From Paenibacillus sp. RC67 (GTDB taxonomy: Bacteria; Bacillota; Bacilli; Paenibacillales; NBRC-103111): a stretch of DNA of 64,000 nucleotides. The number at the start of each line of letters is the position of its first letter. The stretch's first letter is position 1. The stretch lies in NCBI RefSeq assembly GCF_030020805.1, contig NZ_CP125098.1:3309501-3373500 (forward strand), in the 5' to 3' direction. Below the pieces are notes generated by a model. That model did no database searches. It was given only the letters and a program-made list of their open reading frames with translations, and had not been told where the DNA came from. This document shows positions 51,820 through 61,001 of the stretch, piece after piece. The position numbers and the translations under genes are program-made.

Positions 51820-51872
51820 GACAGCCGGAGAGACACTAGCAGGTTGAGTGTGTCTTTCTGGCTGTCTTTTTA
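51820..51872 (+). terminator. Terminator between the ankyrin gene and the sulfur cluster
   Basis: A 17-bp stem GACAGCCGGAGAGACAC with GTGTCTTTCTGGCTGTC (two wobbles) is followed by a T-rich tract. Confidence 0.85.
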
Positions 51873-51897
51873 TTATGGATCAGGGGGTTGTGATTGG

Positions 51898-52884
51898 ATG
51901 CTATACAGAAAATTAGGAAGAACTGGATTAAAAGTTTCACAGATTAGTCTAGGTACTATGGCCTTTGGACGGTGGATCGATGAGAAGTCCTCCGTTGCGG
52001 TTCTTGATCAGGCTCTCGACGCGGGAATTAATGTCATCGATACCGCTGATGTATATGGAAGAGGAATGGATACAGGAGATACGAGCCTTCTAGGAGAGTC
52101 TGAGGCGATTTTAGGCAATATCCTGCAAGGAAAACGCAATGAAATCATCCTAGCCACCAAAGTAAAAGCGCCTGTTGGTAAAGGAGTGAATGATTCGGGA
52201 CTTAGCCGATACCATATCACCAGAGCGCTGGAGAACAGCTTGTGCAGGCTTAAGACGGATCATATCGATCTGTACCAGGTACATGGATTTGATCCTGATA
52301 CACCGTTGGAAGAAACGCTCGGAACATTGGACGACTTGGTTAAGCAGGGCAAGATTCGTTATGTCGGCTGCTCTAATTTTGCAGCATGGCAGCTGGCAAA
52401 GGCCCATGGCATCAGTGCTCTGCACAAGCTTAACCGATTCGAAAGCGTTCAGCCTGAATACAGCCTCATTACACGAGATATCGAGCAAGAGCTAATTCCT
52501 TATGTGCAGACGGATCAAGTAGGTGTTATTGTCTACAGTCCGCTTGGACGCGGGATTTTAACTGGCAAATACCGCAAAGGCGAACAGCCTGAAGCTGGAA
52601 CCCGTCTAGCCGCGGGTGAAAAGAGACTGGAGCTTCTTCTGAAAAGCAATCCTGCGTTCGAATTAGTTGATGAGATTCGTCCGATGGCGGAAGCACGAGG
52701 CTGGACGATTGCGCAGTTCGCATTGTCATGGGTACTGAGCCATTCCTATATTTCATCCGCCATTCTTGGCGCCTCGAAACCGGAGCATATTACAGATGCT
52801 ATTCGTTTTGCTGATCAGAGATTAACTCAGGAAGAATTGAATACAATCGACGAAATATCTCGCAAACTCAAATTAATACGATAA
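51898..52884 (+). CDS. Aldo/keto reductase
   Basis: ATG 51898 with CAGGGGG upstream is chosen over an earlier in-frame start inside the terminator; 328 residues. MLYRKLGRTGLKVSQISLGT is the typical start. DTADVYGRG (Asp and Tyr), ATKVKAPVG (Lys) and LYQVHGFD (His) give the catalytic tetrad, and YSPLGRGILTGKY and SAILGASKPEHI the NADPH-binding end. It is a Kv-beta-like reductase. It lies 14 bases before the monooxygenase, so it may reduce the aldehyde or ketone released there. Confidence 0.85.
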   Translation: MLYRKLGRTGLKVSQISLGTMAFGRWIDEKSSVAVLDQALDAGINVIDTADVYGRGMDTGDTSLLGESEAILGNILQGKRNEIILATKVKAPVGKGVNDSGLSRYHITRALENSLCRLKTDHIDLYQVHGFDPDTPLEETLGTLDDLVKQGKIRYVGCSNFAAWQLAKAHGISALHKLNRFESVQPEYSLITRDIEQELIPYVQTDQVGVIVYSPLGRGILTGKYRKGEQPEAGTRLAAGEKRLELLLKSNPAFELVDEIRPMAEARGWTIAQFALSWVLSHSYISSAILGASKPEHITDAIRFADQRLTQEELNTIDEISRKLKLIR

Positions 52885-52898
52885 GGGGATGTCATCAA

Positions 52899-54266
52899 AT
52901 GACACAACAGACTAACCGCAAGCTGCACCTTGGATTATTCCTATTTTCCACAGGCTATCATCCGGCCGGATGGCGTTTGCCTGAAGCCGTTACGGACGGA
53001 GCCTTCGATCCGAAGTTTTTACAGCGTATCGCACAGCGACTGGAAGAAGCCAAATTTGACTTTTTCTTCTTAGGCGATGCCCTAGCATCCAGTGCTGATA
53101 TGCAATATCAGTTCCCGTCCCAGATGGTACGGATGGAGCCATTTACGATGATTGCGCATTTGACTGCAGTTACGGAGAAAATTGGCTTGATTGTAACGGC
53201 AAACACGACTTACGCGGAGCCATATCATATTGCTCGACAAACCGCTTCGCTCGATCATCTGAGCGGTGGCCGTGTCGCATGGAACGTAGTTACCGGGGCT
53301 GATGTCAGGGCGGCGTTGAATTTTAGCCGTGAGAAGCATTGGGACAATACGAAACGTTACGACTATGCAGATGAATTTGTTCAGCTGGTTAAGGATTTAT
53401 GGGATACCTGGGAAGACGATGCATTTGTTAGAAACAAGGAAACTGGAGTCTATGTAGATGAGAGCAAAGTCCATTCTCTTCATCATAAAGGGAATCATTT
53501 CTCCGTTGCAGGTCCGTTGAATGTTGCCCGACCGCCACAAGGACAAATTCCGCTTCTATCTGCCGGCACCTCGGAACGAAGTCAAGAACTGGGAGCACAA
53601 TTCTCCAATGTGATATTTACAGGTCAAATCTTAATCGATGAAGCACGCAACTTCTATGCAAGCGTCAAAAGCAAGCTGAATAAATACGGTCGATCCAGAG
53701 ACGAACTGTTCATTATGCCCGGACTTGTTCCATTAGTTGGAAGAACGAAAGAAGAAGCGCATGCCAAATACCGCGAGCTTAGCTCGCTGATTGTAACTAA
53801 TTTTGATCTGACGGCATTGTCGAACCGAATTGGGATCGACTTAACGGGTTACCCGCTGGACGGTCCTTTACCCGACTTGTCGCTTTCCACACTAAACGAT
53901 AATGGAGCCGAGCTGCTCGTAAGATTAGCACAAAATGCAGCAGGTCATGAAGATATTACCGTTCGGGAGCTGTTCTATTATTTTGCTGCGGTAGTTAGAG
54001 GTCATCTGCTTATCGTTGGCAGCGCTGAGGAAATTGCCGATGAAATCGAACGCTGGTTCGTCAATGAAGCAGCCGATGGCTTCAACTTATGCTCTCCTTA
54101 CATGCCGGGTGGCCTGGATCTGTTCATCGATCTCGTTGTTCCTGAGCTGCAAAGACGCGGCTTGTTCCGCACAGAATATGAGGGAAGCACGTTCCGTGAG
54201 CATTTCGGACTACAGCGTCGGGGGAACCGTTTTGCCAAGAAGGATGCTGTGCTGGAAGGTAAATAG
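52899..54266 (+). CDS. FMN-dependent monooxygenase of the NtaA/SnaA/DszA (luciferase-like) family
   Basis: Protein of 455 residues. LHLGLFLFSTGYHPAGWRLP, FDFFFLGDALASSADMQYQF, SLDHLSGGRVAWNVVTGADV and a C-terminal SPYMPGGLDLFIDLVVPELQ are typical of the two-component flavin monooxygenases that split C-S or C-N bonds. It needs FMNH2 from a separate reductase. With a sulfonate-type ABC importer and a rhodanese directly downstream, it most probably frees sulfur from an organosulfur compound in the cytoplasm. AAGGGG precedes ATG 52899. Confidence 0.85.
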   Translation: MTQQTNRKLHLGLFLFSTGYHPAGWRLPEAVTDGAFDPKFLQRIAQRLEEAKFDFFFLGDALASSADMQYQFPSQMVRMEPFTMIAHLTAVTEKIGLIVTANTTYAEPYHIARQTASLDHLSGGRVAWNVVTGADVRAALNFSREKHWDNTKRYDYADEFVQLVKDLWDTWEDDAFVRNKETGVYVDESKVHSLHHKGNHFSVAGPLNVARPPQGQIPLLSAGTSERSQELGAQFSNVIFTGQILIDEARNFYASVKSKLNKYGRSRDELFIMPGLVPLVGRTKEEAHAKYRELSSLIVTNFDLTALSNRIGIDLTGYPLDGPLPDLSLSTLNDNGAELLVRLAQNAAGHEDITVRELFYYFAAVVRGHLLIVGSAEEIADEIERWFVNEAADGFNLCSPYMPGGLDLFIDLVVPELQRRGLFRTEYEGSTFREHFGLQRRGNRFAKKDAVLEGK

Positions 54267-54304
54267 TACTGTATCGGCGCAGCAAAGGAAATGAGGGGAA
54301 GAGT

Positions 54305-55084
54305 ATGAGCAGCAGCAAATCCACTTTGCAAAACGGGCGGATCATTATCGCCCAAGTTATATTTTTACTGCTTGGACTTGGTCTTATCGAGTATGTTGTA
54401 CGGGCAGAAATCGTGGGTCCTTTGTATTTATCCAAACCTACTCAAGTGATTGATGAGATTATAGGCTTGTTTTCGAATGGAGTCGTGTTTCATCATTTAT
54501 TCGTAACGCTTGGAGAATTTGTAACGGGTTATGTGCTTTCGGCTGCTGCCGGTATTGGAACAGGTTTGTTCCTCGTATTAGTACCAAGGGCGGAAACATT
54601 CTTTCGCCCTTTCCTTTCAGCGCTATTAGCGGTACCGAAGGTTACAATTATTCCGCTTTTGATGTTATGGCTCGGCATAGGTTTATCGCATAAGGTTGCT
54701 ATAGTATTTCTGTTCTGCTTCTTTACGATTGCATTCAACACGATCACGGGCATTAAGCAGACAGCGGATAATCATCTGAAGGTTGCTAGAGTATTCGAGG
54801 CTACGAAATTCCAGACGATAATGAAGGTGATTCTCCCTTCCGCAGCGCCTACGATCTTCGTCTCCTTGCGAGTATCAGCAGCTACCGGCTTGGTGGGTGC
54901 ATTGTTCGGAGAGATGATTGCTTCCAAAGACGGACTAGGCAATCTGCTGGTGCAAGCAACATCCACATACGATACAGCCAAAGCTTTTGCCATCATTACC
55001 GTAGTTACGCTCGTATCGGTGTTTATCATTGCATTAATTGATTTGCTAGAGAAAAAAGTAGTACTGAAGTGGAAATCTTACTAA
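54305..55084 (+). CDS. ABC transporter permease of the sulfonate/nitrate/taurine type
   Basis: Protein of 259 residues with six helices. The EAA loop is visible as EATKFQTIMKVILPSAAPTI FVSLRVSAATGLVGAL in the BPD_transp_1 domain. It resembles SsuC/TauC permeases. It follows the monooxygenase by 38 bases and precedes its binding protein and ATPase, giving a complete importer. Confidence 0.9.
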   Translation: MSSSKSTLQNGRIIIAQVIFLLLGLGLIEYVVRAEIVGPLYLSKPTQVIDEIIGLFSNGVVFHHLFVTLGEFVTGYVLSAAAGIGTGLFLVLVPRAETFFRPFLSALLAVPKVTIIPLLMLWLGIGLSHKVAIVFLFCFFTIAFNTITGIKQTADNHLKVARVFEATKFQTIMKVILPSAAPTIFVSLRVSAATGLVGALFGEMIASKDGLGNLLVQATSTYDTAKAFAIITVVTLVSVFIIALIDLLEKKVVLKWKSY

Positions 55085-55117
55085 TTCAATCGTATTCATA
55101 CAAGGGGAGAGACAACA

Positions 55118-56125
55118 ATGAGAAGAACAAATTGGCGGGGAGTCTGGATTCTAACGTTGGCAATGGTAATGGTTCTTGCAGCTTGCTCCAGTAACTCCAA
55201 GGGCGGACAGGAATCAAAAACAGCTTCAACGACACCTTCCGGAGGAGAACAAAAGCTGCATAAGGTCCGTTACGCGGCATTCAATGGCGTTAGCGGCCTG
55301 GCAGTCAATTTTGGGGCAGAAAAAGGATTTTTCAAGGAAGAAGGGTTGGACGTTGAGTTCGTGACGACGCAAAATCCAATTGAAAGCTTGACTAGTAAAG
55401 ATGTTGATATCGCCGATGTGGCGACAACAACAGCAATTATTGCAGCAGGTAAAGGGGCACCTATTAAAATTGTCTCTTCGATGTTCCGGACAAAAGGGCC
55501 GTTTTATTTGGTTGCTGCACCAGGCATTAATAGTGTCGAGGAGCTAAAAGGGAAAAAAGTCGGCGCAGGTGCTTTTGGCAGCGGTTTGGACGTGTATACG
55601 CAAGTCATTCTTAAGAAGCACGGACTAAGCAAGACAGATGTCACCTACTTGGCTAATGGCGCGAATGACGCTGCTTATGCAAGCCTTACTTCAGGTCAAG
55701 TCGATGCAACGATTATCCATGAGCCGTTTGCGTCCCTGGTTGAAGTCAATGGAAAAGGAAAAATATTGGCCAAAGGCTGGGATTACCTGCCTACATTCCA
55801 CACAGGTGTCTTGGCTTCCAGCAATGAGGTTATTTCCAAGAAGCCTGAACTGATCGAGAAACTGTTAAAGGCATACTTCAAGTCGCAAGAATATGCAAAA
55901 AGCCATCCGGACGAGTATAAGGCTTATTTCTTATCCAAAATCAAAGTAGATCCAGCTGCTGTAGATAAAGCGTTTGAGCGTGAAAAAGTGCTCTGGGAAA
56001 ATAACCCTGATGTCGATAAGAAGGCACTTCAAGATACGCAGCAAGTCCAACTGGAGCTTGGTCTGCAGGACAAAATTTATGATGTAGATAAAATCATTGA
56101 TTTGCGCTTCATTCCTAAGAAGTAA
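55118..56125 (+). CDS. ABC transporter substrate-binding lipoprotein (sulfonate/taurine type)
   Basis: Protein of 335 residues with a lipoprotein signal (VMVLAAC, Cys at about residue 23). The NMT1/THI5-like fold shows as HKVRYAAFNGVSGLAVNFGA, EKGFFKEEGLDVEFVTTQNP and ATIIHEPFASLVEVNGKG. It is anchored outside the membrane and delivers a small anion such as an alkylsulfonate to the 54305/56147 transporter. GGGGAGAG precedes the ATG. Confidence 0.9.
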   Translation: MRRTNWRGVWILTLAMVMVLAACSSNSKGGQESKTASTTPSGGEQKLHKVRYAAFNGVSGLAVNFGAEKGFFKEEGLDVEFVTTQNPIESLTSKDVDIADVATTTAIIAAGKGAPIKIVSSMFRTKGPFYLVAAPGINSVEELKGKKVGAGAFGSGLDVYTQVILKKHGLSKTDVTYLANGANDAAYASLTSGQVDATIIHEPFASLVEVNGKGKILAKGWDYLPTFHTGVLASSNEVISKKPELIEKLLKAYFKSQEYAKSHPDEYKAYFLSKIKVDPAAVDKAFEREKVLWENNPDVDKKALQDTQQVQLELGLQDKIYDVDKIIDLRFIPKK

Positions 56126-56146
56126 CAAGAAAGACGAGGTGTGATT

Positions 56147-56920
56147 ATGGCCGGATTTTCGCTTCATGCCGTTTCTAAAATGTATGGGGGTTCCAGTCCA
56201 ACCCAAACTTTATCGGACATCAATTTAACGATAAAAGATGGGGAATTTCTAAGCATACTCGGTCCCAGTGGCTGCGGTAAAAGCACCTTGCTTGAAATAT
56301 TGGCAGGCTTACAGCTGCCTTCATCAGGGGAAGTGCTGCTCGACGGGAAGAAGCTTCAGGGACCTGGTATCGAGCGTGGGGTCGTTTTCCAGGACCCTTC
56401 ACTATATCCTTGGCGAACGATCTCCCAGAATGTCGGGATCGGGTTGGAGCTTCGCAAAGTATCCAAGCAGGAGAGAAAAGATGACGTTCAAAAATATTTG
56501 AACATGGTGGGACTACAAGGATTTGAACATAAATATCCTCATCAACTGTCCGGAGGCATGAAACAGAGGGCTGGGTTAGCTCGTGCGTTAGCCAATAGCC
56601 CTGAAGTTTTACTGATGGATGAACCGTTCGGCGCGGTTGATCACTTAACCCGGCTGCAGCTCCAGGATGATCTGCTGAATATTTGGGAGAATGAGAAAAA
56701 AACAGTGTGCTTCGTAACCCATGATGTTTCAGAAGCTGTTTTTTTGGGAGATCGAGTTGTTCTTCTGTCACCCAGACCGGGGAGAATTCAAAAAATATTC
56801 GACGTTCCTTATCCGCGACCTCGTAAGCGTGACGATGTGCAGCTGCTTAAGGTGCAAAATGATATCTATGCTGCCATCCACCAGGTAAAAACACAGGAAG
56901 ATCTGGAATTTGTAATTTGA
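56147..56920 (+). CDS. ABC transporter ATP-binding protein (sulfonate/taurine type)
   Basis: ATG 56147 is preferred over a GTG six bases earlier; 257 residues. Walker A GPSGCGKST, Q-loop VVFQDPSLYPW, signature LSGGMKQRAGLARA, Walker B VLLMDEPFGAVD and the H-loop CFVTHDVSEA are intact. It powers the importer whose permease and binding protein lie upstream. In family terms it is SsuB/TauB-like. Confidence 0.9.
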   Translation: MAGFSLHAVSKMYGGSSPTQTLSDINLTIKDGEFLSILGPSGCGKSTLLEILAGLQLPSSGEVLLDGKKLQGPGIERGVVFQDPSLYPWRTISQNVGIGLELRKVSKQERKDDVQKYLNMVGLQGFEHKYPHQLSGGMKQRAGLARALANSPEVLLMDEPFGAVDHLTRLQLQDDLLNIWENEKKTVCFVTHDVSEAVFLGDRVVLLSPRPGRIQKIFDVPYPRPRKRDDVQLLKVQNDIYAAIHQVKTQEDLEFVI

Positions 56921-56948
56921 AATTCAATTCGAAGGGAGCACTTAACGT

Positions 56949-57794
56949 ATGTCAAACTCAGCAATTGTAGGTATAGAATGGTTGCAATCTCGCATTAATG
57001 AGGGAAATATCGTTATAGCCGACGTACGGTTCAACCCTAAAGAAGCGCAATATGGAAGACAGGCTTATGATGCCGGTCATCTACCGGGTGCCGTGTTCAT
57101 TGACTTTAAGGCCGAATTAACTGACCCTGCGGGGGAGCATGGGGGACGTAGTCCGCTGCCATCAGCCGAAAAGCTTGCGAAGCGCTTCGGAGAGCTGGGA
57201 ATCGATACTTCCACAACCGTTGTCGTCTATGAAGATGTCAATGGACCGGCTGCATCACGCTTATGGTGGGTACTCCAATATATCGGGGTCGAGGATGTGC
57301 GTGTGTTAGACGGAGGTTTTCAAGCTTGGACAGAGGCCGGACTGCCCGTATCAGTCGAAAAGCCGGTGCCAATTGCACGCGAACTGATTCCAGCCGTGCA
57401 TGAAGATTGGGTAGTGGACGTGAATACAGTAAAGTCCGTTGTGGATGGAAATAAGGACGCGAAGCTTATCGATTCTAGAGATATCAACCAATATTTGGGA
57501 TTGGAAGCGCCGTTTGACCCTGTAGCTGGACATATTCCTGGTGCGGTGAACTTCTTTTGGAAGGATGGACTGGAATCCAACGGTACGTGGAAATCCTCGC
57601 AGGAGTTGGAGGAGCATTTCGGAAAGCTCTCAAAGGATGAGGAACTTATCGTCTATTGCGGCTCCGGGATCTCAGCAACTCCTAATGTGTTAGCTTTAAA
57701 GGAAGCTGGGTTCAACAATGTTCGGTTGTATCCAGGAAGTTGGTCCGACTGGATAAGCTACAAGGACAATCCGATAGCGACGGGTAATGAGTAA
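56949..57794 (+). CDS. Two-domain rhodanese (thiosulfate/3-mercaptopyruvate sulfurtransferase)
   Basis: Protein of 281 residues with two rhodanese domains. The first has DAGHLPGAVFIDFKAELTDP and TTVVVYEDVNGPAASRLWWV, where the active Cys is replaced; the second has DPVAGHIPGAVNFFWKDG and the catalytic loop YCGSGISATPNV with Cys near residue 237. CGSGxxA is the thiosulfate sulfurtransferase type. It would pass sulfane sulfur on after sulfur release by the monooxygenase. It is the last gene of the cluster. Confidence 0.9.
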   Translation: MSNSAIVGIEWLQSRINEGNIVIADVRFNPKEAQYGRQAYDAGHLPGAVFIDFKAELTDPAGEHGGRSPLPSAEKLAKRFGELGIDTSTTVVVYEDVNGPAASRLWWVLQYIGVEDVRVLDGGFQAWTEAGLPVSVEKPVPIARELIPAVHEDWVVDVNTVKSVVDGNKDAKLIDSRDINQYLGLEAPFDPVAGHIPGAVNFFWKDGLESNGTWKSSQELEEHFGKLSKDEELIVYCGSGISATPNVLALKEAGFNNVRLYPGSWSDWISYKDNPIATGNE

Positions 57795-57826
57795 AACTTA
57801 AGATAAAGATAGGTATGACGGAAAAT

Positions 57827-57870
57827 GAGCTGTAGTTGGCTGCCGAGAGGCAGGGGCTGCAGTTCTATTT
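57827..57870 (+). terminator. Probable terminator of the sulfur cluster
   Basis: GAGCTGTAG..CTGCC and GGCAG..CTGCAGTTC arms with mismatches are followed by a T-rich tract. Confidence 0.5.
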
Positions 57871-57962
57871 ATTTATGCTAAGCTATTGAGCTTCAAACCT
57901 CTATCGTAATATTGTATGATAAAAGGATTAGCGCATATTTTCAAAGATAGGGGAACAAGGTA

Positions 57963-58364
57963 ATGAATAAATTCAACAGCTATGAAGATGCCGAAATATT
58001 AGTCAGAGAAGGTATAGGAGGCATTATCGCGGGTGCATTAGTATCTGAGGAAGCCCAACAGTTATTACACTCTAATGATGCTATCAAGAAACAAGCTCGC
58101 GTTCGTATTTTTGCAAACGATGGAAGAAGCCACTCCGACCACTATGTCATCGAATGTGAATCAAGTCATGCGGGGCCGTATGTTCTTTGTATTTCGATAG
58201 GCAGCGGGACTAGCATGATGAACTATGTAGCTGATGAGATGCTATCGTTCCGGGAAGAATGTGAGTCGAGCGACATTGCATTTCAACGTGGCATACCTAT
58301 TCTTTGTTACTCTTATAGAGGAATAGTGATGATAAGCCAGGAAGCGTTAAATGAAGCCTTTTGA
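57963..58364 (+). CDS. Hypothetical protein
   Basis: Protein of 133 residues from ATG 57963, GGGGAACAAGG upstream. It is soluble and mixed alpha/beta (YEDAEILVREGIGGIIAGAL, DHYVIECESSHAGPYVLCIS). No family is recognised. A strong terminator follows, so it is a single-gene unit. Confidence 0.6.
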   Translation: MNKFNSYEDAEILVREGIGGIIAGALVSEEAQQLLHSNDAIKKQARVRIFANDGRSHSDHYVIECESSHAGPYVLCISIGSGTSMMNYVADEMLSFREECESSDIAFQRGIPILCYSYRGIVMISQEALNEAF

Positions 58365-58389
58365 AGGTCCATAGTTGGTACATGTTGAG

Positions 58390-58418
58390 AATCCTCCATT
58401 GAATAATGGGGGATTTTT
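58390..58418 (+). terminator. Terminator after the hypothetical gene
   Basis: AATCCTCCATT and AATGGGGGATT pair with a short loop, followed by five T. Confidence 0.85.
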
Positions 58419-58462
58419 GCATTGTGTAATCTCGCAGATATTCAGATCCAGTACGATTGAAA

Positions 58463-58517
58463 TTAAGGCAATCTTAAGATTCGATTTAGGTTGTGTTTAG
58501 ACAGCCTATTATATACT
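58463..58517 (+). promoter_or_regulatory. Four 11-bp-spaced TT(A/T)AG repeats and -10 box before the ABC transporter operon
   Basis: TTAAG at 58463 and 58474, TTTAG at 58485 and 58496: each start is exactly 11 bases from the next. TATACT lies at 58512-58517. Tandem 11-bp direct repeats overlapping the -35 region are the binding pattern of PhoB/OmpR-class response regulators, and such a regulator is encoded at 60294. Confidence 0.7.
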
Positions 58518-58565
58518 GATTACCGATAAAGAGAGATATTTACACAACAAGGAGGAGACGAAAGC

Positions 58566-59474
58566 ATGCAGCAACCGCTCGCAGTAGAAGTGCGCAATGT
58601 AACGAAAGTCATTGGAGGAAAAGAAATTATCAAGAATCTTTCACTTTCTGTACGCTCTGGAGAAATATATGGATTTCTAGGTCCAAACGGAGCCGGTAAA
58701 ACGACAACAATCCGTATGATTGTTGGCCTAATATCTATAACCAAAGGTGACATCCTAGTTCAAGGTAACAGCATTCGTACCCATCGTAAGGAAGCAATGG
58801 AGCAGATTGGAGCCATAGTTGAAAATCCGGAACTCTATCGTTATATGACCGGGCGACAAAACTTAATCCATTTTGCCAATATGAGCAGTAAAAACATTAC
58901 TAATGAGCGTATGGAGGAGATTATTCACCTAGTTCAGCTGGAAGACGCTATTGACCGCAAAGTGAAGACCTATTCACTTGGCATGCGGCAACGACTTGGT
59001 ATTGCACAAGCACTGCTTCACCGGCCTGCTATTCTCATTTTGGATGAACCGACCAACGGGCTTGATCCGGCCGGTATTCGTCAACTGAGAGATTATTTGC
59101 AGCAGCTTGCCCGTTCGGAAAATATGGCTGTTCTCGTCTCAAGTCATCTTTTATCTGAAATCGAGCTTATGTGTGATCGAGTCATTATTATCCAGAACGG
59201 TCGGTTCGTTGCGGAACGTTCATTGAAGCAGGCTGAGAATCAGATTGGGGTTAGGGTGAATATGGAGGTCACTGATCAGGAGAAAACCGTCCAGCTTCTT
59301 CAGCAAATGGGACATATCCCGTTAATACAAAATCCATTGACTATTGAAACGAGTAAGGAGCATATTCCGGTTATCGTTCAAAAATTGGTACAGCACGGAG
59401 TTGGTATCGTCCAAGTAGTCATTAGAGAAACTGCGCTGGAAGATATCTTCCTTAATTTAACAGAGGAGGCATAA
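58566..59474 (+). CDS. ABC transporter ATP-binding protein (BcrA/lantibiotic-immunity type)
   Basis: Protein of 302 residues; AAGGAGGAG precedes ATG 58566. Walker A GPNGAGKTTT, signature YSLGMRQRLGIAQA, Walker B ILILDEPTNGLDPAGI, H-loop VSSHLLSE. The C-terminal extension (TDQEKTVQLLQQMGHIPLIQ) is as in bacitracin- and lantibiotic-type transporters. It pairs with the permease four bases downstream, and the operon carries its own two-component system. Confidence 0.9.
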   Translation: MQQPLAVEVRNVTKVIGGKEIIKNLSLSVRSGEIYGFLGPNGAGKTTTIRMIVGLISITKGDILVQGNSIRTHRKEAMEQIGAIVENPELYRYMTGRQNLIHFANMSSKNITNERMEEIIHLVQLEDAIDRKVKTYSLGMRQRLGIAQALLHRPAILILDEPTNGLDPAGIRQLRDYLQQLARSENMAVLVSSHLLSEIELMCDRVIIIQNGRFVAERSLKQAENQIGVRVNMEVTDQEKTVQLLQQMGHIPLIQNPLTIETSKEHIPVIVQKLVQHGVGIVQVVIRETALEDIFLNLTEEA

Positions 59475-59477
59475 ACA

Positions 59478-60248
59478 ATGGGCTACATGCTATTAATACA
59501 AAATGAGTTGATGAAATTACGCTCCAAGAGGAGTACTTACTTTTTCTTCGGTTTCCTAGCGTTACTTATCATTGGAAGTGGGCTAGTTATTCAACGGTTT
59601 GACGATGGTATGAGTATTCTAAGTTTTGCCAATACTAACTTGACTGTGGCCCATTACTTTGTGCTCGTATTTACGATCGTGCTTGGAGCACAAGCCATCT
59701 CCGATGAATTCAAGGAAGGAACGATTAAGCAGTTATTGATTCGTCCAGCAAGCAGAAGTGCTGTATTATTATCTAAACTTACAGCGATCCTTATTGTTCT
59801 TGGATTGATAATGCTATTTATTTTTTTATTCAGTTTATTGATAGGGGCCATTATTTTTCATAGCAGCAGTGACAGTGAGCTTACATTTCTAATAGTGCTG
59901 AAAACGTACCTTTATAAACTGCCCACCTATTTGTTTTTTATAACTTTAGCATTTATGGTAGGAACTATAACAGCAAGCGCTCCGCTCGCAATTACTGTAT
60001 CTATTGTCCTAAACTTTTTGGGCGGATCCATAACTACTTTCCTGCTTGCTAAGTACTCATGGTCACAGTATATTATTTTCAATCATTTGAACTTGCAAAA
60101 ATATGATGCAGACCCGCTTATTAATGGTGGGGGAACCATTAGCAACTCGGGGATGACGATGTTATCTTCTATAGCCATTATAGCAGCGTATTTGCTATTG
60201 TTGGTAGTAAGTACGGGCTTTGTATTTAAGCAAAAGGATATTAAGTAG
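59478..60248 (+). CDS. ABC-2 type permease
   Basis: Protein of 256 residues with six helices (LMKLRSKRSTYFFFGFLALL, ISDEFKEGTIKQLLIRPASR and so on), the ABC-2/BcrB fold. It is the membrane partner of the preceding ATPase and probably exports or resists a cell-wall-active peptide. It is separated from the ATPase gene by three bases. Confidence 0.85.
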   Translation: MGYMLLIQNELMKLRSKRSTYFFFGFLALLIIGSGLVIQRFDDGMSILSFANTNLTVAHYFVLVFTIVLGAQAISDEFKEGTIKQLLIRPASRSAVLLSKLTAILIVLGLIMLFIFLFSLLIGAIIFHSSSDSELTFLIVLKTYLYKLPTYLFFITLAFMVGTITASAPLAITVSIVLNFLGGSITTFLLAKYSWSQYIIFNHLNLQKYDADPLINGGGTISNSGMTMLSSIAIIAAYLLLLVVSTGFVFKQKDIK

Positions 60249-60293
60249 CATCTAAAATTCATCATTTATAATGTCGAAAGAGTAGGTTACAAA

Positions 60294-61001
60294 ATGAGCT
60301 ATAATCTGCTTATTGTGGAAGATGAGCCGGAAATCATTGAGCTGCTGCGTCTATATTTGGAAAAAGAATATTGCGTCTTCGAAGCTAATAACGGAGAGCA
60401 GGCGCTCCTTCAAGTGAACAATCACAAGATTGATCTCGCCATTTTGGATATTATGATGCCAGATATGGATGGTTTTCAACTGATTAAAAAAATTAGAGAA
60501 GCTTATCAGTTCCCGGTATTGTTTTTATCTGCACGCAGTCAAGATTACGATAAAATATTAGGCTTGAGCCTTGGAGCCGACGACTACATTACGAAGCCGT
60601 TCAATCCATTGGAAATTGTCGCCCGTGTACAAGCTCTTCTGAGGAGAGTGCATCAATTTGATTCTACGGGGAGCATACAGGAAGAGGAAGAACAGTTAAT
60701 AGCGGGCGATCTCATGGTGGACACGAAAAGCTGCACCGTGTATCAACATGGTCAACCTGTCTCCCTGACATCAACCGAATACAAAATTATAGCTTTGATG
60801 ATGGCTCATCCTGGAAGAGTACTAACTCGCAGGCGAATTTATGAAGCAGTATGGGATGATATGTTTGCTTATGACGATAATACCATCATGGTGCATATTA
60901 GCAATCTAAGGGAAAAAATCGAAAAAGATCCGAGACATCCTGAGTATATAAAAACCATCAGAGGGCTGGGGTACAAGTTTGAGACGCCTATGGAGATTTA
61001 G
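60294..61001 (+). CDS. OmpR/PhoB-family response regulator
   Basis: Protein of 235 residues. The receiver has the acidic pair (VEDEPE, residues 9-11), Asp52 in ILDIMMPDMDGF as acceptor, SARSQD and ADDYITKPFNP. The winged helix includes LTSTEYKIIALMMAHPGRVL and DNTIMVHISNLREKIEKDPR. It ends within the kinase gene, so the two are coupled. It is the natural candidate to bind the repeats at 58463-58500. Confidence 0.95.
   Translation: MSYNLLIVEDEPEIIELLRLYLEKEYCVFEANNGEQALLQVNNHKIDLAILDIMMPDMDGFQLIKKIREAYQFPVLFLSARSQDYDKILGLSLGADDYITKPFNPLEIVARVQALLRRVHQFDSTGSIQEEEEQLIAGDLMVDTKSCTVYQHGQPVSLTSTEYKIIALMMAHPGRVLTRRRIYEAVWDDMFAYDDNTIMVHISNLREKIEKDPRHPEYIKTIRGLGYKFETPMEI

Noticed and set aside
51737..51897. 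A SAM or other sulfur riboswitch before the sulfur cluster
   Set aside because: The only structure there is a plain 17-bp terminator stem; none of the conserved riboswitch elements is seen.
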